Shown piece after piece: positions 26,642-37,529 of a stretch of DNA of 64,000 nt. Origin of the DNA: Mycobacteriales bacterium (GTDB taxonomy: Bacteria > Actinomycetota > Actinomycetes > BP-191); NCBI GenBank assembly GCA_035714365.1, contig DASTMB010000025.1, positions 1-64,000 of the forward strand. The letters are read 5' to 3'. A program made the translations under genes and the position numbers. Every line of letters begins with the position of its first letter. Positions within the stretch are counted from its first letter, which is position 1. Below the pieces are notes generated by a model. It searched no databases. It saw only the letters and a program-made list of their open reading frames with translations, and was not told the DNA's origin.

Positions 26642-27193
26642 TCAGCCGGTGCAGTGCGGGCCGTCCGGCTCCTGGTGCAGCGACGCGACGCCGCGCGGCA
26701 GGCCCGGTACCACGCGGGTGAGGTCGACCACGAGGTGGTCGGCGACGAACCCGGGCCGCGACACCAGCCGCAGCCGGTACCGGTCCATCGACCGCGGCGC
26801 CGGGCCGTACTCGTAGTCGCCCGCGCCGTTGAACCGCGCGCCGTGGCAGGCGCACTCGAACCACCCGCTGCTCGCGCACACCTCCGGCAGCGCGCAGCCG
26901 AGGTGCGTGCACTTGTTCACCAGCGCCAGCACCCCGCCCGCGGCGACGTCGGCGTGCAACGCCGCCAGCTCGGCCGGGGGCTGGTACCGCACCAGCGCCA
27001 GGTGCAGGTCCTGGTAGACCCGCACGCCGCGCGGCCGCTGCGCCAGGTCGGCCAGCACGTCCGGCAGCGCGCCGAGGTCGTGCGCGGCCTTCTCGTTCTG
27101 CGCGACCGCGGTCATCGCCCCCTTGAGGCCGACGACCCCGAACGTCGCGCCTATCACGCCCCCACCCAGCAGCATCCGCCTCGTGATCCCCAT
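26642..27193 (-). CDS. Tat-exported Rieske [2Fe-2S] protein
   Basis: 183 residues. A twin-arginine-type signal (ITRRMLLGGGVIGATFGVVG) and a Rieske centre with CTHLGC and CACHG; the two Cys/His ligand pairs and both disulfide cysteines are present. It resembles arsenite-oxidase or menaquinol-oxidoreductase-type small Rieske subunits, but no partner subunit is near, so electron donor and acceptor are unknown. TACCCT ends 6 nt before the ATG. Ends 2 nt from the convergent VanW stop codon. Confidence 0.88.
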   Translation of the reverse strand: MGITRRMLLGGGVIGATFGVVGLKGAMTAVAQNEKAAHDLGALPDVLADLAQRPRGVRVYQDLHLALVRYQPPAELAALHADVAAGGVLALVNKCTHLGCALPEVCASSGWFECACHGARFNGAGDYEYGPAPRSMDRYRLRLVSRPGFVADHLVVDLTRVVPGLPRGVASLHQEPDGPHCTG

Positions 27194-27231
27194 GCGGCGA
27201 GGGTACGCCCGCTGTCCAGGGAGGATGTCCG

Positions 27232-27789
27232 GTGATGCGTGCCTTCGTCGCGATCGTCCCGCCGCCGCCCGCGCTGGCGGCCCTGGCGCGCGCGGTGGCG
27301 CCGTTGCGCGCCGCCCACGCGGCCTCGTGGGTGCCGCCGGAACGCCTGCACCTGACGCTGGCGTTCCTCGGCGACGTGGCCGAGCCGGTGCTGCCGCGGC
27401 TCGGTGACGCGCTGGCCGCGGCCGTCGCGGGGACGGCGGCGTTCGGGCTGCGGGTCGCCGGTGGCGGGGCGTTCCCGCGCCCGGCCCGGCCGCGCGTGCT
27501 CTGGGCCGGGATCGACGGCGAGGTCGACGCGCTGGCCCGGCTCGCCCGCGCCGTCCGCCGCGCCGCGCGGTCGGCGGGGGTCGACGTGGAGCGGGCGCCG
27601 TACGTCCCGCACGTCACGGTCGCGCGGGTCCGCGCGACGCCGGTCGACGGCCCCGCCTGCGTCGCCGCGCTGGACGCGGTGCGCGGCGAGCCGTGGCAGG
27701 TGACCGGGGCGGTGCTGATGCGCAGCGTGCTCGGCCCGAAGCCGGTGTACGAGCCGCTGCGGGACCTGCCGTTCGGCTACCAGGCGTAG
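27232..27789 (+). CDS. thpR: RNA 2',3'-cyclic phosphodiesterase
   Basis: 185 residues. 2H phosphoesterase with both catalytic tetrapeptides, HLTL at 40-43 and HVTV at 127-130. ThpR-family enzymes open 2',3'-cyclic phosphates on RNA ends. GTG and ATG starts are adjacent (27232/27235) behind GGGAGG; either may be used. The 3' end overlaps the convergent aldo/keto reductase by 13 nt. Confidence 0.92.
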   Translation: MMRAFVAIVPPPPALAALARAVAPLRAAHAASWVPPERLHLTLAFLGDVAEPVLPRLGDALAAAVAGTAAFGLRVAGGGAFPRPARPRVLWAGIDGEVDALARLARAVRRAARSAGVDVERAPYVPHVTVARVRATPVDGPACVAALDAVRGEPWQVTGAVLMRSVLGPKPVYEPLRDLPFGYQA

Positions 27790-28748
27790 GCCTCCGGCGC
27801 GGGCCCGCCGGGGCCGGGGAAGATCTCGTCGAGGCGGTTCAACGCCTTCTCGTCCAGCTCGATCTCGACCGCGCGCAGCGCGCCGGTGAGCTGGTCCAGG
27901 GTGCGCGGCCCGATGATCGGCGCGGTCACGACCGGGCGGGACAGCAGCCAGGCCAGGCCGACGTTCGCCGGGTCCTCGCCGAGGTCGTCGCAGAACGCCT
28001 CGTACTGCTCGATCGCCGGCCGGTGCTGCTCCAGCAGCTCCTGGGTGCGCTCGCTCGCGCTGCGCCCCTCCTTCGCCTTGCGGAGGATGCCGCCGAGCAG
28101 GCCGCGCATGAGCGGGCTCCACGGGATCAGCCCGAGGCCGTACGCCTCGCAGGCCGGCACCACCTCGAGCTCGATGGTCCGCTCGACCAGGTTGTAGAGG
28201 CTCTGCTCGCTGGTCAGGCCGAGGAAGTGCCGCGCCTTCGCGGCCTCGTTCGCCTGCGCGATGTGCCAGCCGGCGAAGTTCGAGGAGCCGACGTAGAGGA
28301 TCTTGCCCTGCGCGACGAGCGTCTCCATCGCCTGCCAGATCTCGTCCCACGGCGTGTTCCGGTCGACGTGGTGCATCTGGTACAGGTCGATGTAGTCGGT
28401 CCGCAGCCGCTTCAGGCTGGCGTCGCAGGCGCGGCGGATGTTCAGCGCGGAGAGGCGGCCGTCGTTCGGCCAGTCGCCCATGTCGCCGTAGAGCTTGGTG
28501 GCGACGACGGTCCGCTCGCGGCGGCCGCCGCCCTGCGCGAACCACCGCCCGATGATCTGCTCGGTCCAGCCCTCGCCCTTCTTCCAGCCGTAGACGTTCG
28601 CGGTGTCGAAGAAGTTGACGCCCGCCTCGTGGGCGGCGTCCATGATCGCGTGGCTGTCCTCCTCGCTGGTCTCCGGCCCGAAGTTCATCGTGCCGAGGCA
28701 GAGGCGGCTGACCTTGAGGCCGGTACGGCCGAGCTGAGTGAAACGCAT
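27777..28748 (-). CDS. aldo/keto reductase
   Basis: 323 residues, TIM barrel, NADPH-dependent. The catalytic tetrad is visible: D48 and Y53 (FFDTANVYG), K85 (VVATKLYG), H126 (YQMHHVD). VSRLCLGTMNFG and a C-terminal IIGPRTLDQL cofactor segment place it in the voltage-gated-channel-beta/YajO-like branch. Physiological substrate unknown. TAGGGT ends 6 nt before the ATG. Confidence 0.93.
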   Translation of the reverse strand: MRFTQLGRTGLKVSRLCLGTMNFGPETSEEDSHAIMDAAHEAGVNFFDTANVYGWKKGEGWTEQIIGRWFAQGGGRRERTVVATKLYGDMGDWPNDGRLSALNIRRACDASLKRLRTDYIDLYQMHHVDRNTPWDEIWQAMETLVAQGKILYVGSSNFAGWHIAQANEAAKARHFLGLTSEQSLYNLVERTIELEVVPACEAYGLGLIPWSPLMRGLLGGILRKAKEGRSASERTQELLEQHRPAIEQYEAFCDDLGEDPANVGLAWLLSRPVVTAPIIGPRTLDQLTGALRAVEIELDEKALNRLDEIFPGPGGPAPEAYAW

Positions 28749-28892
28749 GTCCCCACCCTACGTTCAACGCGCCGCCGACGGGGAAGGGCGGTCGGCGAGG
28801 GGCGGCCCACGCCCGCCGACGCCCGCGACCTCGCCGTGCCCCGACCGGCGGGGTCGCGGTGCCCCTCTCCCGGCGCGGCGTAGGTTCGGCGC

Positions 28893-30988
<2,096 letters not shown>

Positions 30989-32068
30989 CTACTGGACCTC
31001 GGAGAGCGGGCGCGGCCCCGGGCCCGCGTACTTCGCCGACGGGCGGATCAGCCGGCCCTCGCGCTTCTGCTCGAGGATGTGCGCCGACCAGCCGGCCGTG
31101 CGCGCGCAGGCGAACATCGACGTGAACAGGCTCGCCGGCACCTCGGCGTAGTCGAGGACGACCGCGCTCCAGAACTCGACGTTCGTCGACAGCACGCGGT
31201 CCGGCTTGCGGGCGTGCAGCTCCGCCAGCGCCGCCTTCTCCAGCGCCTCCGCGACCTCGTACCGGCGCGAGCCGATCTCCCGCGCCGTGCGCCGCAGCAC
31301 CCGCGCGCGCGGGTCCTCGGCGCGGTAGACGCGGTGGCCGAAGCCCATCAGCCGCTCGCCGCGGTCGAGGACGCCCTTCACGTACGCGGTCGCGTCGCCA
31401 GAGCGTTCGACGTCGTCCAGCATCTGGAGCACCCGGCTCGGGGCGCCGCCGTGCAGCGGCCCCGACAGCGCGCCGACCGCCGCCGACATCGCCGCCGCGA
31501 CGTCCGCGCCGGTCGAGGCGACCACGCGCGCGGTGAACGTCGAGGCGTTCATTCCGTGCTCCGCCGCCGACACCCAGTACGCGTCGACCGCCTTGACGTG
31601 GTTCGGGTCGGCCTCGCCGCGCCAGCGGATGAGGAAGCGCTCCGGGATGCTGCGCGCCTTGTCGATCTCGCTCTGCGGCACCGGCGGCTTGTCCACCCCG
31701 CGGGCCGCCTGCGCGACGAACGACATCGCCGTCACCGAGCAGCGCGCCAGGTCGTCGCGGGCGCGTTCGTCGTCGATGTCGATGAGCTGCTTGAGCCCCC
31801 ACATCGGCGCCATCTCGGCCAGCGCGCTCTGCACGTCCACCCGCGCGTCGCCGGACCGGTGCGGGATCGGGATCGGCTCCGCCGGCGGCAGGCCCGGCAG
31901 GAACGAGCCGTCCACCAGCAGCCCCCACACGTGCTCGTACGGCTCGGCGCCGACGAGGTCCTCGATGTCCACGCCGCGGTAGCGCAGGGCGCTGCCTTCC
32001 TTGTCCGGCTCCGCGATCTGGGTCTCGAACGCGACGACGCCTTCGAGTCCCGACTTCACCTCGGTCAA
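30989..32068 (-). CDS. citA: citrate synthase (CitA/citrate synthase 2 type)
   Basis: 359 residues. Condenses oxaloacetate and acetyl-CoA. GLEGVVAFETQIAEPDK, LRYRGVDIEDLV, WVSAAEHGMNASTF (catalytic His), GPLHGGAPSRVL, MGFGHRVYRAEDPRA and the catalytic Asp region are close to mycobacterial CitA. The likely start is TTG at 32068, 7 nt behind AGAGAGAAGG; a GTG three codons later is the alternative. First gene of the citA-serC operon, divergent from pdxH. Confidence 0.94.
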   Translation of the reverse strand: MTEVKSGLEGVVAFETQIAEPDKEGSALRYRGVDIEDLVGAEPYEHVWGLLVDGSFLPGLPPAEPIPIPHRSGDARVDVQSALAEMAPMWGLKQLIDIDDERARDDLARCSVTAMSFVAQAARGVDKPPVPQSEIDKARSIPERFLIRWRGEADPNHVKAVDAYWVSAAEHGMNASTFTARVVASTGADVAAAMSAAVGALSGPLHGGAPSRVLQMLDDVERSGDATAYVKGVLDRGERLMGFGHRVYRAEDPRARVLRRTAREIGSRRYEVAEALEKAALAELHARKPDRVLSTNVEFWSAVVLDYAEVPASLFTSMFACARTAGWSAHILEQKREGRLIRPSAKYAGPGPRPLSEVQ

Positions 32069-32173
32069 CGGGGGCCTTCTCTCTGGTCGTGCTCGGTCAC
32101 TGGGCAGCGCCCCCATCTTCTCGCGGCGCGTGCCGTCCTGTCGCGCCCCGCCCCGTCGGCGAGGATGTGACGC

Positions 32174-32824
32174 ATGGACGAGGACCTGCCCGGCACCGTC
32201 GTCGCCCGCCGCGAGTACACCGGCGGCGCGTTGGACGAGGCCGCGCTGGCACCGGAGCCGATGGCGCAGTTCGCGGCGTGGTTCGCCGACGCCGTCGCCC
32301 GCGGCGTGCCCGAGCCGGACGCGATGTGCCTCGCCACCGTCTCGCCCGAGGGCGCCCCCGCGTCGCGGATGGTGCTGCTCAAGGGGTGGGACGAGCGCGG
32401 CTTCGTGTTCTGCACCAACTACACCTCGCGCAAGGGCGTTCACCTGGCCGCGTCGCCCGTCGCCGCGCTGACGTTCCGCTGGGCCGCCGTCGAACGCCAG
32501 GTCTGCGTCACCGGCCGGACCCGCCGCACCACCGCGAAGGAGAGCGACGCCTGGTGGGCGCTGCGCCCCCGCGGCGCGCAGCTCGGCGCGCTCGCCTCCG
32601 CCCAGTCCTCCGTGCTGCCGTCGCGGGCGTGGCTGGAGTCGCGCGTCGCCACGCTCGCGTCGACGTACGAGGGCCGCGACGTGCCGCGCCCGGCGTACTG
32701 GGGCGGCGTTCGGGTAGTGCCCGACACCGTGGAGCTCTGGCAGGGCCGGCCGAACCGGCTGCACGACCGGCTGCGGTACTCGCGGCGCTCCCGCGGCTGG
32801 CGGGTGGAGCGGCTCGCCCCGTGA
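32174..32824 (+). CDS. pdxH: pyridoxamine/pyridoxine 5'-phosphate oxidase
   Basis: 216 residues, FMN-dependent. The final step of PLP supply: oxidises PNP/PMP to PLP. AMCLATVSPEGAPASRMVLLKGWDERGFVFCTNYTSRKG, ERQVCVTGR and the C-terminal WGGVRVVPDTVELWQG...RLHDR are hallmark segments. Stop codon overlaps the following MFS gene (GTGA). Confidence 0.95.
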   Translation: MDEDLPGTVVARREYTGGALDEAALAPEPMAQFAAWFADAVARGVPEPDAMCLATVSPEGAPASRMVLLKGWDERGFVFCTNYTSRKGVHLAASPVAALTFRWAAVERQVCVTGRTRRTTAKESDAWWALRPRGAQLGALASAQSSVLPSRAWLESRVATLASTYEGRDVPRPAYWGGVRVVPDTVELWQGRPNRLHDRLRYSRRSRGWRVERLAP

Positions 32825-34119
32825 CCGACGTCACGATCCCGGAGCCCACCGGCTCCGACGAGCCGGAACGCCCCGGCACCTGGCGCGAACGCGTCCGCGG
32901 CATCGCCGTCGACCTGTCGCCGCTGCGCGAGTCGCCGGACTACCGGCGCATCTTCTTCGGCGAGTCGATCTCCACCATCGGCACCCAGATGACCGCCGTC
33001 GCGGTGCCGATCGAGGTCTACCGGATCACCCACTCCTCGCTCTACGTCGGCCTGCTCGGCTTCGCGTCGTTGATCCCGCTCGTCGTCTTCGGCCTGATCG
33101 GCGGCTCCATCGCCGACGCGGTGGACCGCCGCCGCCTGATGCTCGTCACGTCGTCGCTGCTCGGCGTCGTGAGCGGGCTGCTGTTCCTCCAGGCGCTGCT
33201 CGACCTGCGGCAGGTCTGGCTGCTGTACGTGCTGGTCTTCCTGCAGTCGGCTCTCTTCGCCGTGGACGCCCCGGCGCGGCGTTCGGTCATCCCGCGGCTG
33301 CTGCCCGCCCGGCAGATCCCCGCCGCCACCGCGCTGTCGCAGGTGCTGTGGAACTTCGCCACCGTCGTCGGCCCGCTCCTCGCCGGCGTGATCGTCGGGA
33401 CGCTCGGGCTGGAGTGGGCGTACGGCATCGACGCGGTGTCGTTCGCGGCGTCGTTCGCCGCCGCCGTGTCGCTCGCCGCGATGCCGCCCGAAGGCGGCGG
33501 CACCGCCGCCGGGGTCGGCTCCGTCCTCGAAGGGCTGCGGTACCTTCGCACGCAGCCGGTGCTGCTGATGACGTTCATCGTGGACATCAACGCGATGGTC
33601 TTCGGCATGCCGCGCGCGCTCTTCCCCGCGCTGGCGACCGGCCGCTTCCACGGCGGCTCCGGCTCGGTCGGCCTGCTCTACGCCGCCCCCGCGCTGGGGG
33701 CGTTGCTCGGCGCTCTGGTCAGCGGCCGGTTCGGGCGGGTGCGGCGGCAGGGCGTTGCCGTGCTGCTCGCCGTCGCGGTGTGGGGGTTCGCGATCGTCGG
33801 CTTCGGCCTCGCGAACGCGATGTGGCTCGCGGTGCTCATGCTCGCCGTCGCCGGCGCCGCCGACATGGTGTCGGCGGTGTTCCGCAACTCGATCCTCCAG
33901 GTGGCCACCCCCGACGCGATGCGCGGGCGGCTCGGCGGGGTCTTCATCGCGGTCGTCGCCGGCGGGCCGCGCCTCGGCGACGTGGAGGCCGGCACCGTCG
34001 CGAACCTCACCTCCGCGCAGTTCTCCGTCGTCTCCGGCGGGTTCGCCTGCGTGCTCGGCGTGCTGCTGCTGGGGCTGCTCGTGCCGTCGTTCTCGCGTTA
34101 CGAGGCGCCGCTCGACTGA
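32821..34119 (+). CDS. MFS transporter (MFS_3 type) coupled to pdxH
   Basis: 432 residues, about 12 helices. SPDYRRIFFGESISTIGTQM, IADAVDRRRLML and VDAPARRSVIPRLLP fit the EntS-like exporter branch. GTG start within the pdxH stop codon. Substrate unknown; coupling to pdxH may be incidental. The 3' end overlaps the convergent thioesterase-like gene by 22 nt. Confidence 0.9.
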   Translation: MTDVTIPEPTGSDEPERPGTWRERVRGIAVDLSPLRESPDYRRIFFGESISTIGTQMTAVAVPIEVYRITHSSLYVGLLGFASLIPLVVFGLIGGSIADAVDRRRLMLVTSSLLGVVSGLLFLQALLDLRQVWLLYVLVFLQSALFAVDAPARRSVIPRLLPARQIPAATALSQVLWNFATVVGPLLAGVIVGTLGLEWAYGIDAVSFAASFAAAVSLAAMPPEGGGTAAGVGSVLEGLRYLRTQPVLLMTFIVDINAMVFGMPRALFPALATGRFHGGSGSVGLLYAAPALGALLGALVSGRFGRVRRQGVAVLLAVAVWGFAIVGFGLANAMWLAVLMLAVAGAADMVSAVFRNSILQVATPDAMRGRLGGVFIAVVAGGPRLGDVEAGTVANLTSAQFSVVSGGFACVLGVLLLGLLVPSFSRYEAPLD

Positions 34120-34772
34120 AGCGCGACCCACGTCGCGCGGCCCTTCGCGAGCAGCGTGCCCGCCGCGTCGTAGAGCGCCGTTCCGGCGAAGTGCTTCCGC
34201 CCCTCGCGCGGTCGCAGCCGCCAGCCGACGACGACGTGCGGCTCACCGGCCCGGACGGCGCCGGTGATCTCCACGGCGAGGCGGCCGAGCACGATCGGCG
34301 CCTCGTCGGTCTGGAGCAGCGCCCACGCGCCGGGGCAGTCGAGCGCCGCCCACACCAGCTCGGCGTCCGCCGCGCGCGGCGTCCACGTCGTCGCCACGAG
34401 GTCGGCCACCGGTCCCGGCCGCAGGCCCAGCCCGTCGTCGCGGTCCGGCCCGCAGACGACGCAGGTCGGGAATGGGTGGTCCACCAGCCCCGCGTACCGC
34501 GCCTCCGCCGCCCGCGCCGCCTCCCAGCCCGGGAACGGCGGCGGCGCGACGTCGGCCAGCCCCGCCGCCTCTGCCACCGTGGCCACGACCGCGTCGCCGT
34601 CGCGGACCGAGCCGCCGTCGACCGTCAACGGCGTGTCCAGCGGCGGCGGCAGCCGCAGCGTCACCTCCGCGCGCGCGACACCCGCCGCGCGCGCGAAGAC
34701 GCCGCAGCAGTACCCGCCGTTGCCGGACCCGGCCGGGCCGTTGTACCGCCCGGCGACGACCACCTCCGTCAC
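34098..34772 (-). CDS. hotdog/thioesterase-like protein
   Basis: 224 residues from GTG. An N-terminal FNGP-type loop (RYNGPAGSGNGGYCCGVFA), a central Cys pair (FPTCVVCGPDR) and a C-terminal beta-rich half ending GTALYDAAGTLLAKGRATWVAL look like a double-hotdog acyl-CoA thioesterase fold. Catalytic residues cannot be assigned confidently. Confidence 0.7.
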   Translation of the reverse strand: MTEVVVAGRYNGPAGSGNGGYCCGVFARAAGVARAEVTLRLPPPLDTPLTVDGGSVRDGDAVVATVAEAAGLADVAPPPFPGWEAARAAEARYAGLVDHPFPTCVVCGPDRDDGLGLRPGPVADLVATTWTPRAADAELVWAALDCPGAWALLQTDEAPIVLGRLAVEITGAVRAGEPHVVVGWRLRPREGRKHFAGTALYDAAGTLLAKGRATWVALQSSGAS

Positions 34773-34795
34773 GGCCGCCACAGTAGCGGCCGGTG

Positions 34796-36001
34796 TCAGC
34801 GCACCGCCGCCACGGTCGGCCCGCGCGCCCGGCTGGTGAGGCGGCGGCCGGACGGCGTCGTCACCTCGACCGTGCAGTCGGGGCCGAGCGCCAGGTCGTG
34901 GCCCCGGTCGTGCACGAGGTGGTGGTGGTAGCGGCAGAGGAGGACGAGGTTGGCGGCGTCGGTGCGCCCGCCGTGGCGCCAGTGCACGACGTGGTGCGCC
35001 TCGCAGAACGCCGCCGCGCGCGGGCAGCCCGGGTACCGGCAGTGGCCGTCGCGCAACGACACGAACTTCCGCAGGGGCGGCGGGACCGTCCGCGTCGCGC
35101 GCCCGAGCTCCAACGGCACCGCGAGCGCGTCGACGAGCAGCCGCCGCCACCGGCTGTCGCACGTGATCCGGTCGAACGCCGCCCGCGTCACCGGCCCCAC
35201 CTCGGCCACTTCGGCCGGCGGCGCCTCCACCGCGCCGGTCGCCGCCGCCGGCGACGCGTGCACGACCACCTCCGGGCGGTGCCCGCCCGCGACCGGCAGC
35301 AGCCCGTGAGAGGTCGCGAGGTTGACCAGGTCGACCAGCGCGTCGGCGCGCTGCTGGTCGCGCGTACGCGCGTCGTCGGGCGCGTTCGCGGCGACGAGCG
35401 CGTCGATCGCCGACTCCAGCACCGCGCCGCCCTCCGGGTCGAGCAGCCCGGCGACGTTGCGCATCCCCCCGAACGTCCGCCCGACGCTGAGCCAGCGCGC
35501 GTCGTAGCGGCGTTCGGCGTCGCGTTCGAACGCCGCCGGCGCCACGGTCGCGACCCACCGCCGGACGACCACCGCGAACCGGCCCGCGTCGAGCCGCCGC
35601 GCCGTCTCGGTCAGGAACGCGTCGCCCGCCGCGACCACGTCGTCGGGCAGCGGCCGCGCGGCCGCCGCCGCGACGCGCACGTGCGCCGCGCTCACCGCCC
35701 CCTCGCGGAACGCCGCCGCCAGCGCCGGCAGCCGCTCCGCCGACCGCGCCAGCCCGAGCAACGACCGCGCCTCCCGGTCGGTCAGCACCGCCCGGTCGCG
35801 CAGCCACGCGGTGGTGGAGGCGGCCCCGTCCGCGTCGGCGCCGCCGCGCCGGTCGAACTCACGCACCGCCGCCGCCTGCGCGGCCTGCGCCTGCCGGACG
35901 AGCGCATCGAGCGCGAGGACACGTTCGCCGAGGGCGGACGTGGACAGCGCGTCGAGCGGCTGCGCGAGGTACTCGCGCACCGCCTCCGGCAGCGTTGCCA
36001 T
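34796..36001 (-). CDS. DUF222/HNH endonuclease-domain protein (13E12-like)
   Basis: 401 residues from the ATG, which lies behind GGGGGTGAG; longer alternatives would need a TTG. Helical DUF222 region (about 20-300) and a C-terminal HNH with zinc cysteines (HCRYPGCPRAAAFCEAHHVVHWRHGG...LCRYHHHLVH). This family (mycobacterial 13E12 repeat proteins) is multi-copy in actinobacteria and is suspected to be mobile or DNA-processing; function unproven. Confidence 0.9.
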   Translation of the reverse strand: MATLPEAVREYLAQPLDALSTSALGERVLALDALVRQAQAAQAAAVREFDRRGGADADGAASTTAWLRDRAVLTDREARSLLGLARSAERLPALAAAFREGAVSAAHVRVAAAAARPLPDDVVAAGDAFLTETARRLDAGRFAVVVRRWVATVAPAAFERDAERRYDARWLSVGRTFGGMRNVAGLLDPEGGAVLESAIDALVAANAPDDARTRDQQRADALVDLVNLATSHGLLPVAGGHRPEVVVHASPAAATGAVEAPPAEVAEVGPVTRAAFDRITCDSRWRRLLVDALAVPLELGRATRTVPPPLRKFVSLRDGHCRYPGCPRAAAFCEAHHVVHWRHGGRTDAANLVLLCRYHHHLVHDRGHDLALGPDCTVEVTTPSGRRLTSRARGPTVAAVR

Positions 36002-36070
36002 CCGTCTCACCCCCGTCCGAGGACCGTCGGGAACGACGCTAACCAGGGGGTGTGACAAGAATCGCGATCT

Positions 36071-36835
36071 TCACACGAGCGATGTGGAGCAGACCGGGTA
36101 CGGCCCGCCGCCGAGGCCCGCCCTGGTCAGCAGCGTGCGGTACGTCGGGGCGTTGCGCCGCCGGCAGATCGCGCGGGCGGTGATGGGCCCCTTCAGGTAC
36201 ACGACGTGCACCTCGCGACCGTCCAGGACGACGACCTGCTTGTCGTCCGTCTTGAGCACCCACCCCGCGTGCACGGTGCCGTCCGCGAGCCGGAACACCT
36301 CGAACGGCACCCACGGCTCGTCGCCCGCGACCATGCCGTACACGAGGAGGAGCGTCGCGGGCACGAGCCAGAGCAGACCGACCCCGATCGCGACGTAGCG
36401 CAGGATGCGGTCCGCCCGTGTCCGGTCCGTGCCCGGCCCCATGAGGCGGCGGACCACCGGCGCGAACGCCCACGCCGCCACCAGGATCACGACCGTCATG
36501 GGAGGCAGCGGCTGCGTCGCCAGGAGCAGGACCAGCGGCAGCCCGAGCAGCCACACCAGCCGCGGGTGCGCGAGCGGCGCGGATCCGGTCGCCCCCACGA
36601 CGGCCACCAGCGCGATGACGAGTCCGAACGACAGCAGCGCCAGCACCGTCCCGACGACGAGCGTCCCCACGTCCGTCTCGCGGAGGATCGCGAGCGCCGT
36701 CTGCTCGTTCCAGCGCGCGACGCCCATGATCCGCGACGCCGTTACCGCGACACCGAGCGCCGCGAGCACCTGGCCCGGGTGCGCCGTCACCGCGCGCCGT
36801 GTCACGTCCCACACGCGCGCCTGCCACGTCTCCAT
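36071..36835 (-). CDS. integral membrane protein, unknown
   Basis: 254 residues. About four hydrophobic segments: one around 60-90, two consecutive ones (LVWLLGLPLVLLLA, MTVVILVAAWAFAPVV) and one near 170 (YVAIGVGLLWLVPATLLLVYG). A soluble C-terminal domain (WVPFEVFRLADGTVHAGWVLKTD...VVYLKGPI) resembles a small beta-barrel. No family recognised. A GGAGG lies 15 nt before the ATG. Followed on the same strand by DUF222-HNH; preceded by udgX. Confidence 0.78.
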   Translation of the reverse strand: METWQARVWDVTRRAVTAHPGQVLAALGVAVTASRIMGVARWNEQTALAILRETDVGTLVVGTVLALLSFGLVIALVAVVGATGSAPLAHPRLVWLLGLPLVLLLATQPLPPMTVVILVAAWAFAPVVRRLMGPGTDRTRADRILRYVAIGVGLLWLVPATLLLVYGMVAGDEPWVPFEVFRLADGTVHAGWVLKTDDKQVVVLDGREVHVVYLKGPITARAICRRRNAPTYRTLLTRAGLGGGPYPVCSTSLV

Positions 36836-36858
36836 CGACGTTCCCCCGTTCCTCCGGC

Positions 36859-37485
36859 TCAGCCGGACGCGATCTCCTTGGCCACGACGGTGAGGTCGGC
36901 GACGAGGCGGTCGAACTCGGCCGCGCGGTTCTCCTCGCCGGGTGAGCGCAGGATCGACGACGGGTGCACCGTCGCCACGAGCCGGGATGCGGGCGGCAGG
37001 TCGAAGACCTGCCCGCGCGACTGCGTCACCTTGAACGTGCGTCCCATGAGCGCCTGCGCGGCGGTGGCGCCGAGGGCGACGACCAGCCGGGGTCGCAGCA
37101 CCGCGAGCTCGGCATCGAGCCACGGCTTGCAGGCCCCGATCTCGCGAGTGTCGGGCTTGGCGTGGATGCGGCGCTTGCCGTTGGGCGACGGCGTCCACTT
37201 GAAGTGCTTCACCGTGTTCGTCAGGTAGACGGACTCGCGCGGGATCCCGGCCGCGGACAGCGCCCGGTCGAGCAGGTGGCCGGCCGGGCCGACGAACGGC
37301 TCTCCCGCCCGGTCCTCCTGGTCGCCGGGCTGCTCGCCGACCATGACGACGTCGGCGGACGCGGGGCCGGTGCCGAAGACGGTCTGCGTGCCGAGCTCGT
37401 GCAGGTGGCACGCGGTGCAGCCGGCGGCCGCGGCGCGCAGGGACGTCAGCGACGGCGACGGCGGGACGAACGCGGCGGCGCTCAC
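36859..37485 (-). CDS. udgX: UdgX-type uracil-DNA glycosylase
   Basis: 208 residues from the GTG at 37485; GTG at 37527 is possible but the shorter form matches the mycobacterial UdgX length. Family-4-like UDG with GEQPGDQED (50-58) and HPSSILR, plus the KRRIH insertion that defines UdgX. H108 matches the histidine that, in Mycobacterium smegmatis UdgX, bonds covalently to the abasic sugar after uracil release. Cys23, Cys26 and Cys119 are candidate Fe-S ligands; a His (VKHFK) stands where family 4 has its fourth Cys. Divergent from DUF72. Confidence 0.9.
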   Translation of the reverse strand: MSAAAFVPPSPSLTSLRAAAAGCTACHLHELGTQTVFGTGPASADVVMVGEQPGDQEDRAGEPFVGPAGHLLDRALSAAGIPRESVYLTNTVKHFKWTPSPNGKRRIHAKPDTREIGACKPWLDAELAVLRPRLVVALGATAAQALMGRTFKVTQSRGQVFDLPPASRLVATVHPSSILRSPGEENRAAEFDRLVADLTVVAKEIASG

Positions 37486-37529
37486 GGTGACCCGCGTACC
37501 CGCGACCAACGCCGGGTACGCCACCACGT

